Shown: positions 49,155 through 58,930, numbered from the stretch's first letter. The stretch is 64,000 nt of DNA from Microglena sp. YARC (GCA_022414725.1 CM039462.1:72066493-72130492), one strand, 5' to 3'. Notes: a model not told the origin generated them from the sequence alone. Translations and numbers: made by a program.

Positions 49155-52100
49155 TCATTCAACCCACCTGCCATCACCAGACGCACAACTGATGCACCCC
49201 GTTTGCACATCTGGTGTGATCCGCTGTTGAGAGCCCCTCTTGGACATGGGCACTCGGCAGTGACTTGTGGTTCCAAAGTTATGGTTTCCCTTCTGGATGG
49301 CAAGCATTGAACACAACAGCTCGTATCCTGGCTTTCGCCACTTGGCAATCAGGGAGGCGTCAGCAACCTTCTCACGCCCAAGGTAGTCATACTGCAGTGG
49401 TGTGGTGTGTGTAGTGTGTGTGTAGTGTAGTGGTGTATGTAGTGTGTGGGGGGCTGGTGTGGAGCTGATGTGTACTGTGTGTGGGGCTGGTGTGTGGCAT
49501 GTAGTGTGTGGAGTGTGTGGGGCTGGTGTGGCGTGTGTGGGGTGGGGTGAGGTGGGGGGGGGGGGGGGGGGGATGAGTGGGGGAACACTCGGAAATCAGG
49601 GAAGCATCAGCAACCTTCTCACGCCCAAGGTAGTCATACTGCGGTGGTGTGGTGTGCGTAGTGTGTGTGGGGCCGGTGTTGGGGTGTGTTTAGGCTGATG
49701 TTTAGTTTGTGTGGGGCTGATGTGTAGTGTGTGTGGGGCTGGTGTGGCGTGTGGGGTGTGTGAGGGGCTGGTGTGGCGTGTGGGGTGTGTGTGGAGCTGG
49801 TGTGGCAGGTGAGGTGTGGGGTGAGGTGAGGTGTGGGCTGAGGTGAGGTGTGGGTAGATAAGTGGAGCACATTTGCAAATGGAGTTGGGGAGTGGGGTCT
49901 TGCGGACGGTCCCACTCCCGTACTCCATCATGTGTAAGTGATGTATGGCTATATTCATTATATACCCACCTGATCTATTTGGGGATGCCTGGACTGATTT
50001 GGGGGCTACTCATAGCAGCTTCTAGACACCTCCCTTGGCCCGTCCTTGAGCCCACTCAGAAGCTAGAAGGTGCGCCTGAAAGCTGAGAGTAATGATAACC
50101 CGTGGTGGGGCTTGGTATTAAGGGAGCCCCGTCTGACGGCGGAAGAGAACGGGCTGCTACTTTACCTGGACAAAGCTACCTTCTCAGTTGACAGCGACCG
50201 CGAACACTAAAACGCACCCGTAGGGATTTGAACCCCGAACCATCTTGTTTCGACGTGCTGAGATGACAGTCACTCCAACGCAGCTGAAAACTTTGGGCTT
50301 GACCTAGTGGCTGACTGATGGAGCTGACTGGAAGCTGCCATGAGTAGCCCAAAATAAAACAGTGATCGTGGAAACAACCATCCAAAGTGGAACAGCAATA
50401 ACAATGAATAAATAAACAAATGTGTATACGGTATGTAAATAAAATGCAGCCCTTTATGCCTCCTCTCACCAGTTGCTTGAGCAGCACCATCCTCACATAC
50501 ATGAGGTCATAAATGAACATGTTATTCACCCAGCGTAAAAAACAATCAACGTGGAACAGCAATAACAAACAAACAATAATTATACATAAATGCATCAAAT
50601 GCAGCTCTCCATGCCACGTCTCGCCAGTTCCTTAGATATCACCTTCTTCACATACATGAGGTTATAGATGAACATGTTATATACCCAATGTAAAAAACAA
50701 TCAACCTGGAACAGCAATGACAGTAAATCAATAAATAAACAAATAAATGAATAAATAAATGTATACAAAAATCTACATAAATAAATCAAATGCAGCCCTT
50801 CATGCCGCATCTCACCAGTTGCTTTGACATCACCAGGCTACAACATTTTGTCATTTTGGATTGCGCTGTTGACGGAACTGCTTCCTTTTGGGCTGCGCTT
50901 TTGACTCAACTGAAAACGGAAATCCGCGCGCTGCGCCCAGAGGGTCTTTGAAAAATTGCGTTCGATCACGCAGTTGGACTCTACAGCTTGCGCGCGCTAG
51001 AGCGCATTAGTGCGCGTCATGTAGTACCCTCGACATTACCTTCCTCACATACACGAGGCCATAAATAACAAGTCCTAGGTTTATGGTGGCCATGGTGGTT
51101 GAGGTCCTGCCTACTGTATTGTGTGGGAAAGGGTGGGGTGGGGTGGGTGGGTGTGTGTGTGTGTGGAGGGGGGGGGGGGGGGGGGGGGATAAATATATTT
51201 TAACCGCTGCCCTCCATGTCGATCCTCACCAGTTCCCTAGACATGACCTTCCTCACATACATGAGGTCATAGATGAACCGGTTCTTCTCCCAGTGTAGGC
51301 GATGGATCTTCCATGTCAGTTCTGATTTCCTCTTGCCGTCATGCTCTTCATTCACGGCCTCCTTCATTTGAAGCTCGAAGTCCTCAATCACCTCTAGGGA
51401 TGGGAAAACAGGGAGGGAGGGAGGGAGGAGTGAGGAATGAAGTGAGGAAGTGACGGAGGGGGAAGGGAGGGGGGGGGGGGGGAGTGAAGTGAGGGAGAGT
51501 GAGTGAGTGCGTGAGGAGTCTCGAAGTCCTCAATCACCTCTGGTAAAGGTAATAAAGGGAGGAAGGGAGTGAGTAAGGACGGGAGGGAGGGAGGGAGGAA
51601 GGGAGTGAAAGAGGAAGGGGGGACGGGCTCTTCATTCACGGTCTCCTTCATTTAAAGCTCAAAGTCCTCAATCACCTCTGGGGAAGGGGAATACAGGGAG
51701 GAATGGAGAGTGAGTGAGGAATGAAGTGAGGGAGTGGGGGAGGGGGGAAGAAGGGAAGGGGGGGGAGTGAGTGAGTGAGGAATGAAGTGAGGGAGGGAGG
51801 GAGGTGGGAAGGGGGAAAGGGAGGAGTGGGGGGGGGAGTGAGTGAGAGAGGAATGAAGCGAGGGAGTGAGGGGAGGGGGGAGGGGGATGGGAGGTAGGTA
51901 GGAAGGGGGTGAGTGAGTGAGTGAGTGAGTGAGTGAGTGAGTGAGTGAGTGAGTAAGTGAGTAAGTGAGTAAGTGAGTAAGTGAGTAAGTGAGGGAGGAG
52001 GGAGGGAGGGAGGAGAGGGAGGAAGGAAGGAAGGAGTCTCGAAGTTCTCAATCACCTCTGGGGAAGGGAATGCAGGGAGGAAGGGAGTGAGTGAGTGAGT

Positions 52101-53559
52101 AAGGGAGGGAGGGAGGAATATCAAAGTCCTCAATTACCTCTGTTAAAGGGAATAAAGGGAGGAAGGGAGTGAGTGAGGACGGGAGGGAGGGAGGAAGGGA
52201 GTGAGTGAAAGAGGAAGGGGGGACGGGCTCTTCATTCACGGCCTCCTTCATTTAAAGCTCGAAGTCCTCAATCACCCCCGGGGAAGGGAATACAGGGAGG
52301 AATGGAGTGAGTGAGTGAGGAATGAAGTGAGGGAGGGGGGAAGGGGGGGGAGTGAGTGAGTGAGGAATGAAGTGAGTGAGGGAGGGTGGGGGGAAGGGGG
52401 GAAGGGAGGGGTGGGGGGTGAGTGAGTGAGTGAGGAATGAACTGAGGGAGTGAGGGAGGGGGAAGGGGGGATGGGAGGGAGGGAGGAAGGGGGGGGGGGG
52501 GGGGGGGGGGGGGGAGTGAGTGAGTGAGTAAGTGAGTAAGTGAGTGAGTGAGTGAGTGAGTGAGTGAGGAAGGAAGGAAGGGAGGGAGGAGGGAGGAGGG
52601 AGGGAGGAGAGGGAGGAAGGAAGGAGGGAGTCTCGAAGTTCTCAATCACCTCTGGGGAAGGGAATGCAGGGAGGAAGGGAGTGAGTAAGGACAGAGAGAG
52701 GAAGGGAGGGAGGAGGAAGGGAGGGAGTGAAAGAGGAAGGGGGGGGGAGGAAAGGAGGAAGGGAGGGAGGGGGGGGGGGGGAGGGGGGGGGGGGGGGGGC
52801 TCTTAACTCACAGCCTTCTTCATTTGAGTCTCTAAAGTTCTCAATCACCTCTGGGAAAGGGAATACGGGGAGGAAGTGAGTTAGTCAGGACGGGAGGAGG
52901 GAGAAAGGGAGGGAAGGGAGGGAGGGATGGGGGGAAGGAGGGAGGGAGGGAGGAGGGAGGGAGGGAATAAGGGAGTGAGTGAAAGAGGAAGGGATGGATG
53001 GATGGAAGGATGGATGGATGGATGGATGGATGGATGGAGGGAGGAGGGAGGAAGGGAGGGGAGGGAGGGAGGGAAACAGGGAGGGAGGGAGAAAGAGAGG
53101 GAGAAAGGAAGGGAGGAAGGGAAGGAGGGATGGAGGGATGGAGAGAGGGGTTACAGAAGGAAGGGAGAAAGGGAGGGAGAGAGGGAGAAAGGGAGGGAGA
53201 GAGGGAGAAAGGAAGGGGAAAACGTAAGTAGATATGGGAGAGCCTCAATAAGCATCCGACTTGTGCTTCATTGACTTGTAAAGATGACCGCCCTTTGCTG
53301 ACATGCTGTTAAAGATTGCCACAGCTGTGTGGCATGCAGTGAGTCTCACATGGCCCCATTATAACTTTGATGTCCTGTAGAGTTACCATGTACAGCTTAT
53401 CTAGAGGACAGGCGCAACTCTCCAGAGGTCAGAGGCACCATGGTCAAGAGGCACGATGGTCAAGAGGCATAGAGATAGAGAATAGAGAAGCTCACCCTCT
53501 ATGAGTTCCCATCCCTCAGGCGGTTTCTTATTCTTGAGCTTTCTCCTGATGCTCGACAT
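49155..53559 (-). CDS. BUD31: BUD31/G10 spliceosome protein, 3 exons, 154 aa
   Basis: Minus-strand exons 53,496-53,559, 51,230-51,393 and 49,155-49,391 join in phase. The protein begins MSSIRRKLKNKKPPEGWELI, matching the BUD31 start (RxRKxPPxGWELIEP). It continues EAVNEEHDGKRKSELTWKIH and NRFIYDLMYVRKVMSREL (family: R(Y/F)I(Y/F)DLxYxRKxISREL), then YDYLGREKVADASLIAKWRK PGYE and NHNFGTTSHCRVPMSK (family: NFGTxCICRVPK). The length fits the family (about 144-157). BUD31 is a core component of the activated spliceosome (NineTeen-associated set) in the nucleus. Odd point: several zinc-binding Cys of the C-terminal cluster are replaced (CCLRC is LCSMLA here; TTC is TTS), so zinc binding is doubtful. 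Donors are GTGAGC and GTGAGG; both introns are filled with minisatellite, MITEs and exon-edge copies. Confidence 0.93.
49392..49940 (-). repeat. BUD31 intron 2 end: TG-rich satellite with exon 3 start copy
   Basis: GTGTGTGGGGCTGGTGTG-type units. At about 49,588-49,655 a second copy of the exon 3 acceptor and first 40-50 exon bases appears (CTCACGCCCAAGGTAGTCAT on plus; YDYLGREKVADASLI on minus) before losing homology. Confidence 0.85.
49993..50363. mobile_element. MITE (AGCTTCTAGGCAGCTCC family) split by a SINE
   Basis: The left part CTACTCATAGCAGCTTCTAG A...CTGAAAGCTGAGA and right part AGATGACAGTCACTCC, CAACGCAGCTGAAAAC...TGCCATGAGTAGCCCAAAAT together form one family member once the SINE at 50,089-50,256 is removed. 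Located in BUD31 intron 2. Confidence 0.8.
50089..50256 (-). mobile_element. tRNA-derived SINE, copy 2, 7-bp TSD
   Basis: Minus-strand sequence: GGGGTTCAAATCCCTACGGG, TGTTCGCGGTCGCTGTCAAC, CAGGTAAAGTAGCAGCCCGT and AGACGGGGCTCCCTTAATAC, collinear with copy 1 at 33,710. The flanks GCTGAGA at 50,082-50,088 and 50,257-50,263 are the target-site duplication inside the MITE. The tRNA-like head is shorter than in copy 1. Confidence 0.85.
50430..50830 (-). repeat. Partial copies of BUD31 exon 2 end with donor
   Basis: Minus-strand copies read NNMFIYDLMYVRMVLLKQL (about 50,475-50,545) and YNMFIYNLMYVKKVISKEL (about 50,620-50,690), each followed by GTGAG- or GCGAG-type donor positions. Fragments of the same edge lie at 50,800-50,820 and 51,035-51,075. 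AAATAAATAAACA spacers separate them. Confidence 0.8.
50834..51031. mobile_element. hAT-like MITE, 8-bp TSD GACATCAC/GACATTAC
   Basis: Termini CAGGCTACAACA and TGTAGTACCCTC, 198 bp. Flanks GACATCAC (50,826-50,833) and GACATTAC (51,032-51,039) differ at one base. The interior has GGGCTGCGCTTTTGACTCAA, shared with the copy at 58,295 in opposite orientation. It split one of the exon 2 edge copies. Confidence 0.88.
51400..53250 (-). repeat. BUD31 intron 1: purine-rich satellite with exon 2 start copies
   Basis: GAGTGAGTGAGG and GGAAGGGAGGGAGG units (CT-rich on the coding strand), with G runs near 52,490-52,514 and 52,770-52,799 and a GGAT repeat near 52,995-53,037. Copies of the exon 2 acceptor and first 15-65 exon bases (TCGAAGTCCTCAATCACCTC on plus; EVIEDFE on minus) lie near 51,518, 51,630-51,680, 52,036, 52,122, 52,230-52,280, 52,633 and 52,800-52,853. 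The longer ones include MKE(A/T)VNEE. Confidence 0.9.
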
Positions 53560-53986
53560 TTGCGACTAAGCGAAAAAGGCGACCTTGGGAGGGCAGAACG
53601 AAGCAGAGCTGAGAAAGAAGCAGTTGCGATTTAGAAGGACGTGATCTTAGGACTTGCCGCACGAATGGGATATAATGCGCGTTGGGGTAGACGTGGAAAG
53701 AGCTACACGATGAAAGGGAGAGTCGACTGCTTGGCCCCGCGGGGACACGCCACCTTGTTTCCAACCACCTTCCAACTGGCACCAACAGGAAGTTTTTTCC
53801 ACGTCCATTTTTGCACACCTGCCCACCTTCGGCGGGCCATGGGAGCAGGGCTAAATTCCGAAGCGCTTAATTCTCCTCGTTTCAAAACTGCTCGCCGTTC
53901 CGTGAGGAGCTGGCTACAGGCCAGGGTCGGTGCCCATGGCTCCTTAGGGCGAGTGAACAACCTTTTTCGCGCTTGTTCGGGCAAGA
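53560..53986. promoter_or_regulatory. Divergent promoter region, BUD31 and coiled-coil gene
   Basis: The two start codons, BUD31 on minus (53,559) and the coiled-coil protein on plus (53,987), are 427 bp apart, and the space holds no repeat. I see no clear TATA box. The frames that cross it (96-132 codons) do not look like known proteins. Confidence 0.5.
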
Positions 53987-55363
53987 ATGGACAGCAGCTC
54001 TACTCAGATCTTCAACAAGATTCGAGGCAGCTCGACTGATTCGAAAATAGCTGCTGTACGTGTCCCCTCGAATTAGCTCTTCTCTTCTACCACGCATGAG
54101 GTGTAGTGTGAGCTCACCCTGTCCCCAGACCCCCTGTTCCTTAGACCTTGAGAGACATCCCCTTCTCATACATCCTTCCCCCACCCACCTACCCACACCC
54201 CACACCACCCACCCCACACGCAACCCCACTCACTGTTTTTCTTTTCGGCTACTAGCAGCAGCTTCTAGGCAGCTCCTTGAGCTAGCCACTGGCCATATAT
54301 TCAGCAGCGCTAGAAAGCTTATTACGCCAGCTTCAAGGTGCACTAGGTTTTTTTAGGTTTGGCTGATCAGGCAGCCAGGGGAGCTGCATAGAAGCTGCTG
54401 CTAGTAGCCGAAAAGAAAAACACCACCCCCACACCCACACCCACACTCCCCTCATGAATGCATAAATGGTGCTGATCCTACGTGCAGGTCCCAAACACAA
54501 TGAATAGAGACACCCATGTACAGCCTGGGCAACCACACGTCACCAAGCTCCAGCTCCAGCTCCAACACAAAGCCTCCTTCCCAACTTCCGAGGTATGCAA
54601 AGAGAGGCTGAGGGAGGCAGGGCGCCGCAAGCTAGAAGAGTTCCGATGCAAGAAGTATTTGAACTCCACAAAGCTACCCAGCAGCACCTACCCAACAACC
54701 CAGCTACATATACCCAGCTCCCCAGCAACATCTACCCATCTGCCTAGTAAAGCAGTTCAGGTTGAGGCTGTGATAGGAACTAGCCCCGCGTCCCCCAGTG
54801 GTGCCCCCTGCCCTTTAAGGGGGGCCTTGAACTCCTCAGCTGAGTTGGCCAGCACCCCTGGTGGCCCTGGGAAAGGAGAGTCTAGACCTAGCAGAAGCAG
54901 TAGACCTAGCAGTAGCAGTACGCCTACCAGTGGCAGTACACCTAGCAGTAGCGGTAGACCTATAAGTAGCAGTACACCTCGCAGTATCAGTATTAGTTTG
55001 CAGCCCTGCAGTGGCTCAACGCAAAAGGACGAGGGACAGACTCACACTGTGCATATGCATGATATCTCAGGGTCGATCCATACTAGGCGTCTAGTTACTG
55101 CAGGGAGTGGTGCATTGGGTGATGAGCTGTCCTCCCACCCGCTGAGGCAGGAATCAAGCCAGGGCCAGGGTTCAGCTACAGATTCAGCTACAGATTCAGC
55201 TACTGTGCAGCTGCTCCTCGCGCAAGTGGAGGCACTGATGAAGGATCGTGCTAGATTGCAGAGTGAGAATAATGAGCTCCAGCGAGAGAATACACAATTG
55301 CATGAGCTGGTGGGCTACTTGTCGGCTGAGCCTGAGGAGGGGTTCAGCGATGCTCGCTTTTAA
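53987..55363 (+). CDS. Ser-rich coiled-coil protein with LxAGxxKLEEFRxKK motif, 314 aa
   Basis: Exon 1 (53,987-54,055, 23 codons, MDSSSTQIFNKIRGSSTDSK IAA) ends at GTACGT in phase 0. Exon 2 (54,488-55,363) follows GTGCAG. Residues about 64-79 read LREAGRRKLEEFRCKK, a motif found near the N-terminus of plant BLISTER-type coiled-coil proteins and, in a related form, of pericentrin/AKAP9. The middle is Ser/Pro/Thr-rich with short repeats (SSSTP). The last 60 residues (LLLAQVEALMKDRARLQSEN, then NELQRENTQLHELVGYL) form a leucine-rich coiled coil. A scaffold role is inferred, not shown. A MITE sits in the intron. Copies of the C-terminal exon part follow downstream. Confidence 0.75.
54233..54423. 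mobile_element. MITE (AGCTTCTAGGCAGCTCC family), near-intact
   Basis: The left end TTTTTCTTTTCGGCTACTAG and right end CTAGTAGCCGAAAAGAAAAA are exact inverses, followed inward by CAGCAGCTTCTAGGCAGCTC and its inverse. One of the best-preserved copies. It lies in the intron of the coiled-coil gene, within CACCC-rich sequence that hides a target-site duplication. Confidence 0.85.
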
Positions 55364-56150
55364 CTTGGTGACATGGCTCCAGCCTTTCTTGATGCTGGTG
55401 TTTAGGGCCTTGGCTGGCAAAATTGCTGGCTGGAGCCATGCAACCAAGTTCATGTTCTTGATCGGTCAAAGGATTCTGAGCTCCAGCAAGAGAATACACA
55501 ATCGCATGAGCTGGTAGGCTACTTATCAGCAGAGCCTGAGGAGGTGTTCAGCAATGCTAGTTTTTAACTTGGTTACATGCCATGGCTCCAGCCTTTAAGG
55601 CTGCTCGCCGCCTTTCTTGGTGCTGGTTTGTAGGGCCTTGGCTGGCCAAATTGCTGGCAAGAGCCATGTAACCAAGTTCAAGTTCTTGATAAGCCAAAGG
55701 ATTCTGAGATCTGAGTTGAATACACAGCTGCACAAGCTAGTGGGATGCTTGTCAGCAGCGGACGCGGAGGGTTTGAACGATGCAGGTTTCCAGGTCCTGA
55801 ACCCCACCTGGGTCCACAGATGAAGACAGGGGCCACAGGATTCTAAGTCCTGGGTTGAGTGCACAACTTCATGAGCTACTGGGCTAATTGTCAGCAGCGG
55901 CTGGGGAGGGCTCCACCAATGCTGATCTTCTGGACCTGGACCCCGGCAAGGTGCACAGGTGCAGTATTAAGCCATAGGATCCTGGGTTGAGTGCACAACT
56001 GCATGAGCTAGTGGGCTACTTGTCAGCAGCAGATGCGGAGGGCTTCAACGATGCTGGTTTCCAGGTTGTTGACTGGACACAGGATTCTGAGTTGAATACA
56101 CACCTGCATAAGTTTGTGGGCTACCAATCAGCTGCTGCAATTCACATCTG
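55364..56150 (+). pseudogene. Tandem partial copies of the coiled-coil gene's terminal exon
   Basis: Copies starting near 55,470, 55,690, 55,835, 55,975 and 56,085 repeat ATTCTGAG(T/C)T, ACACA(A/G)(C/T)TGCA(T/C)(A/G)AGCT, GTGGGCTACTTGTCAGC and GGAGGG. The first still reads ELQQENTQSHELVGYLSAEP EEVFSNASF to a stop; later copies are frameshifted. LINE-2-type 3' ends (CTTGGTTACATGGCTCCAGC and its inverse) are inserted between the first copies at 55,366-55,455 and 55,567-55,685. Confidence 0.75.
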
Positions 56151-56284
56151 AAAAGGGGAGGCGTGATACTCAGACTTACACCTATCACTGCTCAAATGCT
56201 GTATGTACGTCGCACACGTTGCTCCGTAGTGGTTGTATATCAGTTAGATCCAGTTTGTTTTTTTAGTTAAGGCTGGTTGTGTAA

Positions 56285-56360
56285 GGAATTTCACCCATTG
56301 AGGTGGGTCTCCCGATATGAACCAGCGACACCGAGGATTTAGTTTAAATGACGTTGCCAC
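56285..56360 (+). repeat. Dispersed repeat (GGTGGGTCTCCCGATAT)
   Basis: GAATTTCACCCATTGAGGTG, GGTCTCCCGATATGAACCAG and CGACACCGAGGATT match the copies at 29,417 and 58,525. A hAT-like MITE has inserted at its right end. Confidence 0.6.
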
Positions 56361-56555
56361 CAGGGTACTACAAAGCGCGCGCGGCAGCGCGATTTCGCGC
56401 ACACTTTTTGAGCCCCACTGCGCGTTTCGCGCAGTTTTTCAAACTCCCTGTGGGCGCAGTGCGCAGTTTTTACGCTTTTTGCACTATAAAGCGCTGACCA
56501 ATTTGACGTTTGTGCGCTTTAAGCGCTGATCGATTTGACAAAATGTAGTACTCTG
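56361..56555. mobile_element. hAT-like MITE, 8-bp TSD GTTGCCAC
   Basis: Termini CAGGGTACTACA and TGTAGTACTCTG, 195 bp, with exact flanking GTTGCCAC (56,353-56,360 and 56,556-56,563). GCGCGC-rich interior with CTGCGCGTTTCGCGCAGTTT. Confidence 0.93.
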
Positions 56556-56563
56556 GTTGCCAC

Positions 56564-57287
56564 TCTTGCAAAAGGGTTGTTTAAAGCCCCCTTAAAGTTT
56601 ACGTGGCACACGCAGCCCCTTCCCCCCCTCCAAAAAAGTGTATGTAAACACGCATGTCCCAGGAAAAGTGTGCGTGAAAACACGCACTCACCCCTCTGGA
56701 GAGAGCGTGTTCTTGGACACACACACAGCCATGCATTTTGAACTGCCCTGGTTAGATCTCTGCCCTGCTGTAGCCACTGGTGAGGCACCCTGTTGAGCAT
56801 TGTAAACCTCGTGCTTGAGCACTGCAATATACAGCCTGGTGATGAGGTGATGAGGAGTTGTCTGATGCATGGACTGAGGGGGGTTTCTGATGGGGATCCC
56901 CTATATTGTTGGCTGCTCGTTTGGCGGTACCCCTACCGTTAAATGCATGCAATGTTGGCGTGTAGGCCTACCGCTAAATGCATGCAATGTTGGCGTGTAG
57001 GCCAACATATAGTCCGAGCCGAAATCGAATCTACCGCCGATCCAATTTTCGTGCTTGAGCATGGGTGGATGTGAGTGTGTGTGTGTGTGGGGGGGGGGCG
57101 TGTGTGTGTGTGGATGTGTGTGTGTGGGGGGGGATGCGTGTGTGTGCGTGGGAGAGGGTGGGTGGGGGGTGGGGGGACAAGCCAAACCCGGATCTACCTG
57201 CCAACATTCTTGCTTGAGCACTGCAATATACAGCCTGGTGATGAGGAGTTGTCTGATGCATGGACTGAGGGGTTTTCTGATGGGGAT
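56564..57287. repeat. About 400-bp duplication; no gene assigned
   Basis: GCTTGAGCACTGCAATATAC and CTGATGCATGGACTGAGGGG occur near 56,813 and 57,213. Between them is a 40-bp doublet (AATGCATGCAATGTTGGCGT, 56,941 and 56,981) and a GTGTGTGGGGGG tract. On plus the second copy reads LEHCNIQPGDEELSDAWTEG, possibly an old exon. Not assigned. Confidence 0.55.
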
Positions 57288-57482
57288 CATAGTTTTCATT
57301 TTCAGCTACGAGCAGCAGCTTCTATGCAGCTCCCCGAGCCAGCTACTGGGCGAAGCCTCATTATTTCAAAAGTACTGGGTAGATGATTCTGCCAGCATCT
57401 ACATGCACTACATTGCTATAGGTTTGGCTGGGTAGCAAGCCAAGGGTGCTGCGTAGAAGCTGCTGCTTAAAAGAAAAGCCAT
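57288..57482. mobile_element. MITE (AGCTTCTAGGCAGCTCC family), 9-bp TSD GATGGGGAT
   Basis: Exact GATGGGGAT at 57,279-57,287 and 57,483-57,491. Inverted ends TTTTCATTTTCAGCTACGAG CAGCAGCTTCTATGCAGCTC and GTGCTGCGTAGAAGCTGCTG CTTAAAAGAAAAG. This copy best defines the 9-bp duplication of the family. Confidence 0.9.
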
Positions 57483-57491
57483 GATGGGGAT

Positions 57492-58294
57492 AGTTCGGCT
57501 GGCAAGCAGGATGGGGATGCTGAAGGCGTACATGCTGAGGGGGCATTACCTCTTGTGCTACATATCGCCAGACTGTAAACGTCGACACATCTCACAGTTT
57601 GCTGGCAGAACAAAGCTGGGTACACTGTAGAGTACAGAATGCAATCATGTACTAGTATGATGAGAAAGTTAAAAAAACTTTTTTTTTTAAGTTTATAGAA
57701 GTGTCCAGATGATGTTATTATATCGCCTATTAGCAGCCTGGAGACTGCTCGCTCTTAGTGAGTAAATATAGTCTTGCAGTTAAATATGCTCACTGTTTAT
57801 AGTAAATATGGTCTGCCATCCCATGATTGGGTGTATAAGTTAGAAGTTTATGCCCAGTTGTATCAGTTTAATATGCTCAGGCCCAGGATTTTATTTAATC
57901 ACATGCTCAGGATTGTATTTATGCCTAGGCCCAGGGATCAATATCTGGTTATGGGATGTTGAGTATAGTTTAAAATGTTACCGCCATGGCCAAGAATGTG
58001 TTTTAAAATGTTACCGCCAAAGAATGGCTCTTGGGCTAACTTGTGGTTCACTCAATATTTTAAATTGCCGCCGAAGTTAGTGCGCACGGGATGATTTTGT
58101 TCGCTTTTTTTACAACCGCCAAGCTTGAAGACCCCCAGCATTTTTTGGCACATATGACAGTCTTAGGTAGCCTTGGTTTTTTGCACGTCCTTTTTTGTTC
58201 TATGGAACAGTATGTAAAGAGCTTAAAGCCATTGTAAAAAGAACTTTTGATACCGGCTTTCTCTTGGTTTCTTCTCTTATTCTGCTCTTGTCAC
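57492..58294. other. No gene seen
   Basis: AT-rich. A short doublet (AAATGTTACCGCCA, 57,971 and 58,007) and a weak LINE-2 end remnant near 57,735 are the only recognisable elements. Confidence 0.4.
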
Positions 58295-58483
58295 CAGGGT
58301 ACTACATGACTTGCGCTACTGCACGGTAGCGCGCAAGGTTTTGGAGCCCATCTGCTCCAAAATTTAAAACCTCCTCTGGGTGCAGCGCACAGATTTCCGC
58401 TTTCAGTTGAGTCAAAAGCGCAGCCCCAAAGGAGGCAGTTGCGACAAAAAGCGCAACCCAAAATGACAAAATGTAGTACCCTG
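58295..58483. mobile_element. hAT-like MITE, 8-bp TSD CTTGTCAC
   Basis: Termini CAGGGTACTACA and TGTAGTACCCTG are exact inverses. 189 bp, flanked by exact CTTGTCAC (58,287-58,294 and 58,484-58,491). Confidence 0.95.
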
Positions 58484-58524
58484 CTTGTCACGCGTCGTGT
58501 ATTCATGTAATACGCCGACTTGTT

Positions 58525-58930
58525 TGTAGGAGTGGCAACGCCATTCGAACCGAATCCTCGGTGTCGCTGGTTTGTGTCACGAGACCTACCTCCTGGGGGG
58601 AAATTCCTTTCTCAACTATTCATAAAAAGCTGCGTTCTAAAAAAATCTGATAGTACGACCGCCTACGCTGCACTCATTTTACCGGTAATCTATTTTTTTC
58701 TGCCAAAGACGGCGAGCAGCCAAATTGCTGGCTAAAGCTGTTTATCCAAGTTCAAGTTCCACTCCTTTGGTGGCCGGAAATGTCATGTAGTTTTAGAAGT
58801 ACTCCATTCTGGTGAGCAAACACGACAGTGCAATACTTCATCCAGAGTCCAGACAAACCGAAAAACCCATAGGCGACAGGCAGCCAAATTGCTGAGGCCA
58901 TGTAACCGAGTTCAAGTCCAGATAAACGAC
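58525..58930. repeat. Dispersed repeat and two LINE-2 3' ends
   Basis: 58,525-58,620 is a minus-strand copy of the GGTGGGTCTCCCGACAC family. LINE-2 3' ends lie at 58,700-58,760 (GACGGCGAGCAGCCAAATTG, then CAAGTTCAAGTT) and 58,872-58,920 (AGGCAGCCAAATTGCTGAGG, CATGTAACCGAGTTCAAG). No gene. Confidence 0.6.

Noticed and set aside
50195..50260. A tRNA gene (GGGGTTCAAATCCC on minus)
   Set aside because: The T-arm-like part has no matching acceptor or anticodon stem, and the sequence is part of the SINE with a copy at 33,710.
51394..53274. Pro/Leu/Ser- and Gly/Arg/Glu-rich frames in the purine-rich intron
   Set aside because: They arise from GGGAGG-type satellite. Only the short embedded BUD31 exon-edge copies carry real coding sequence.
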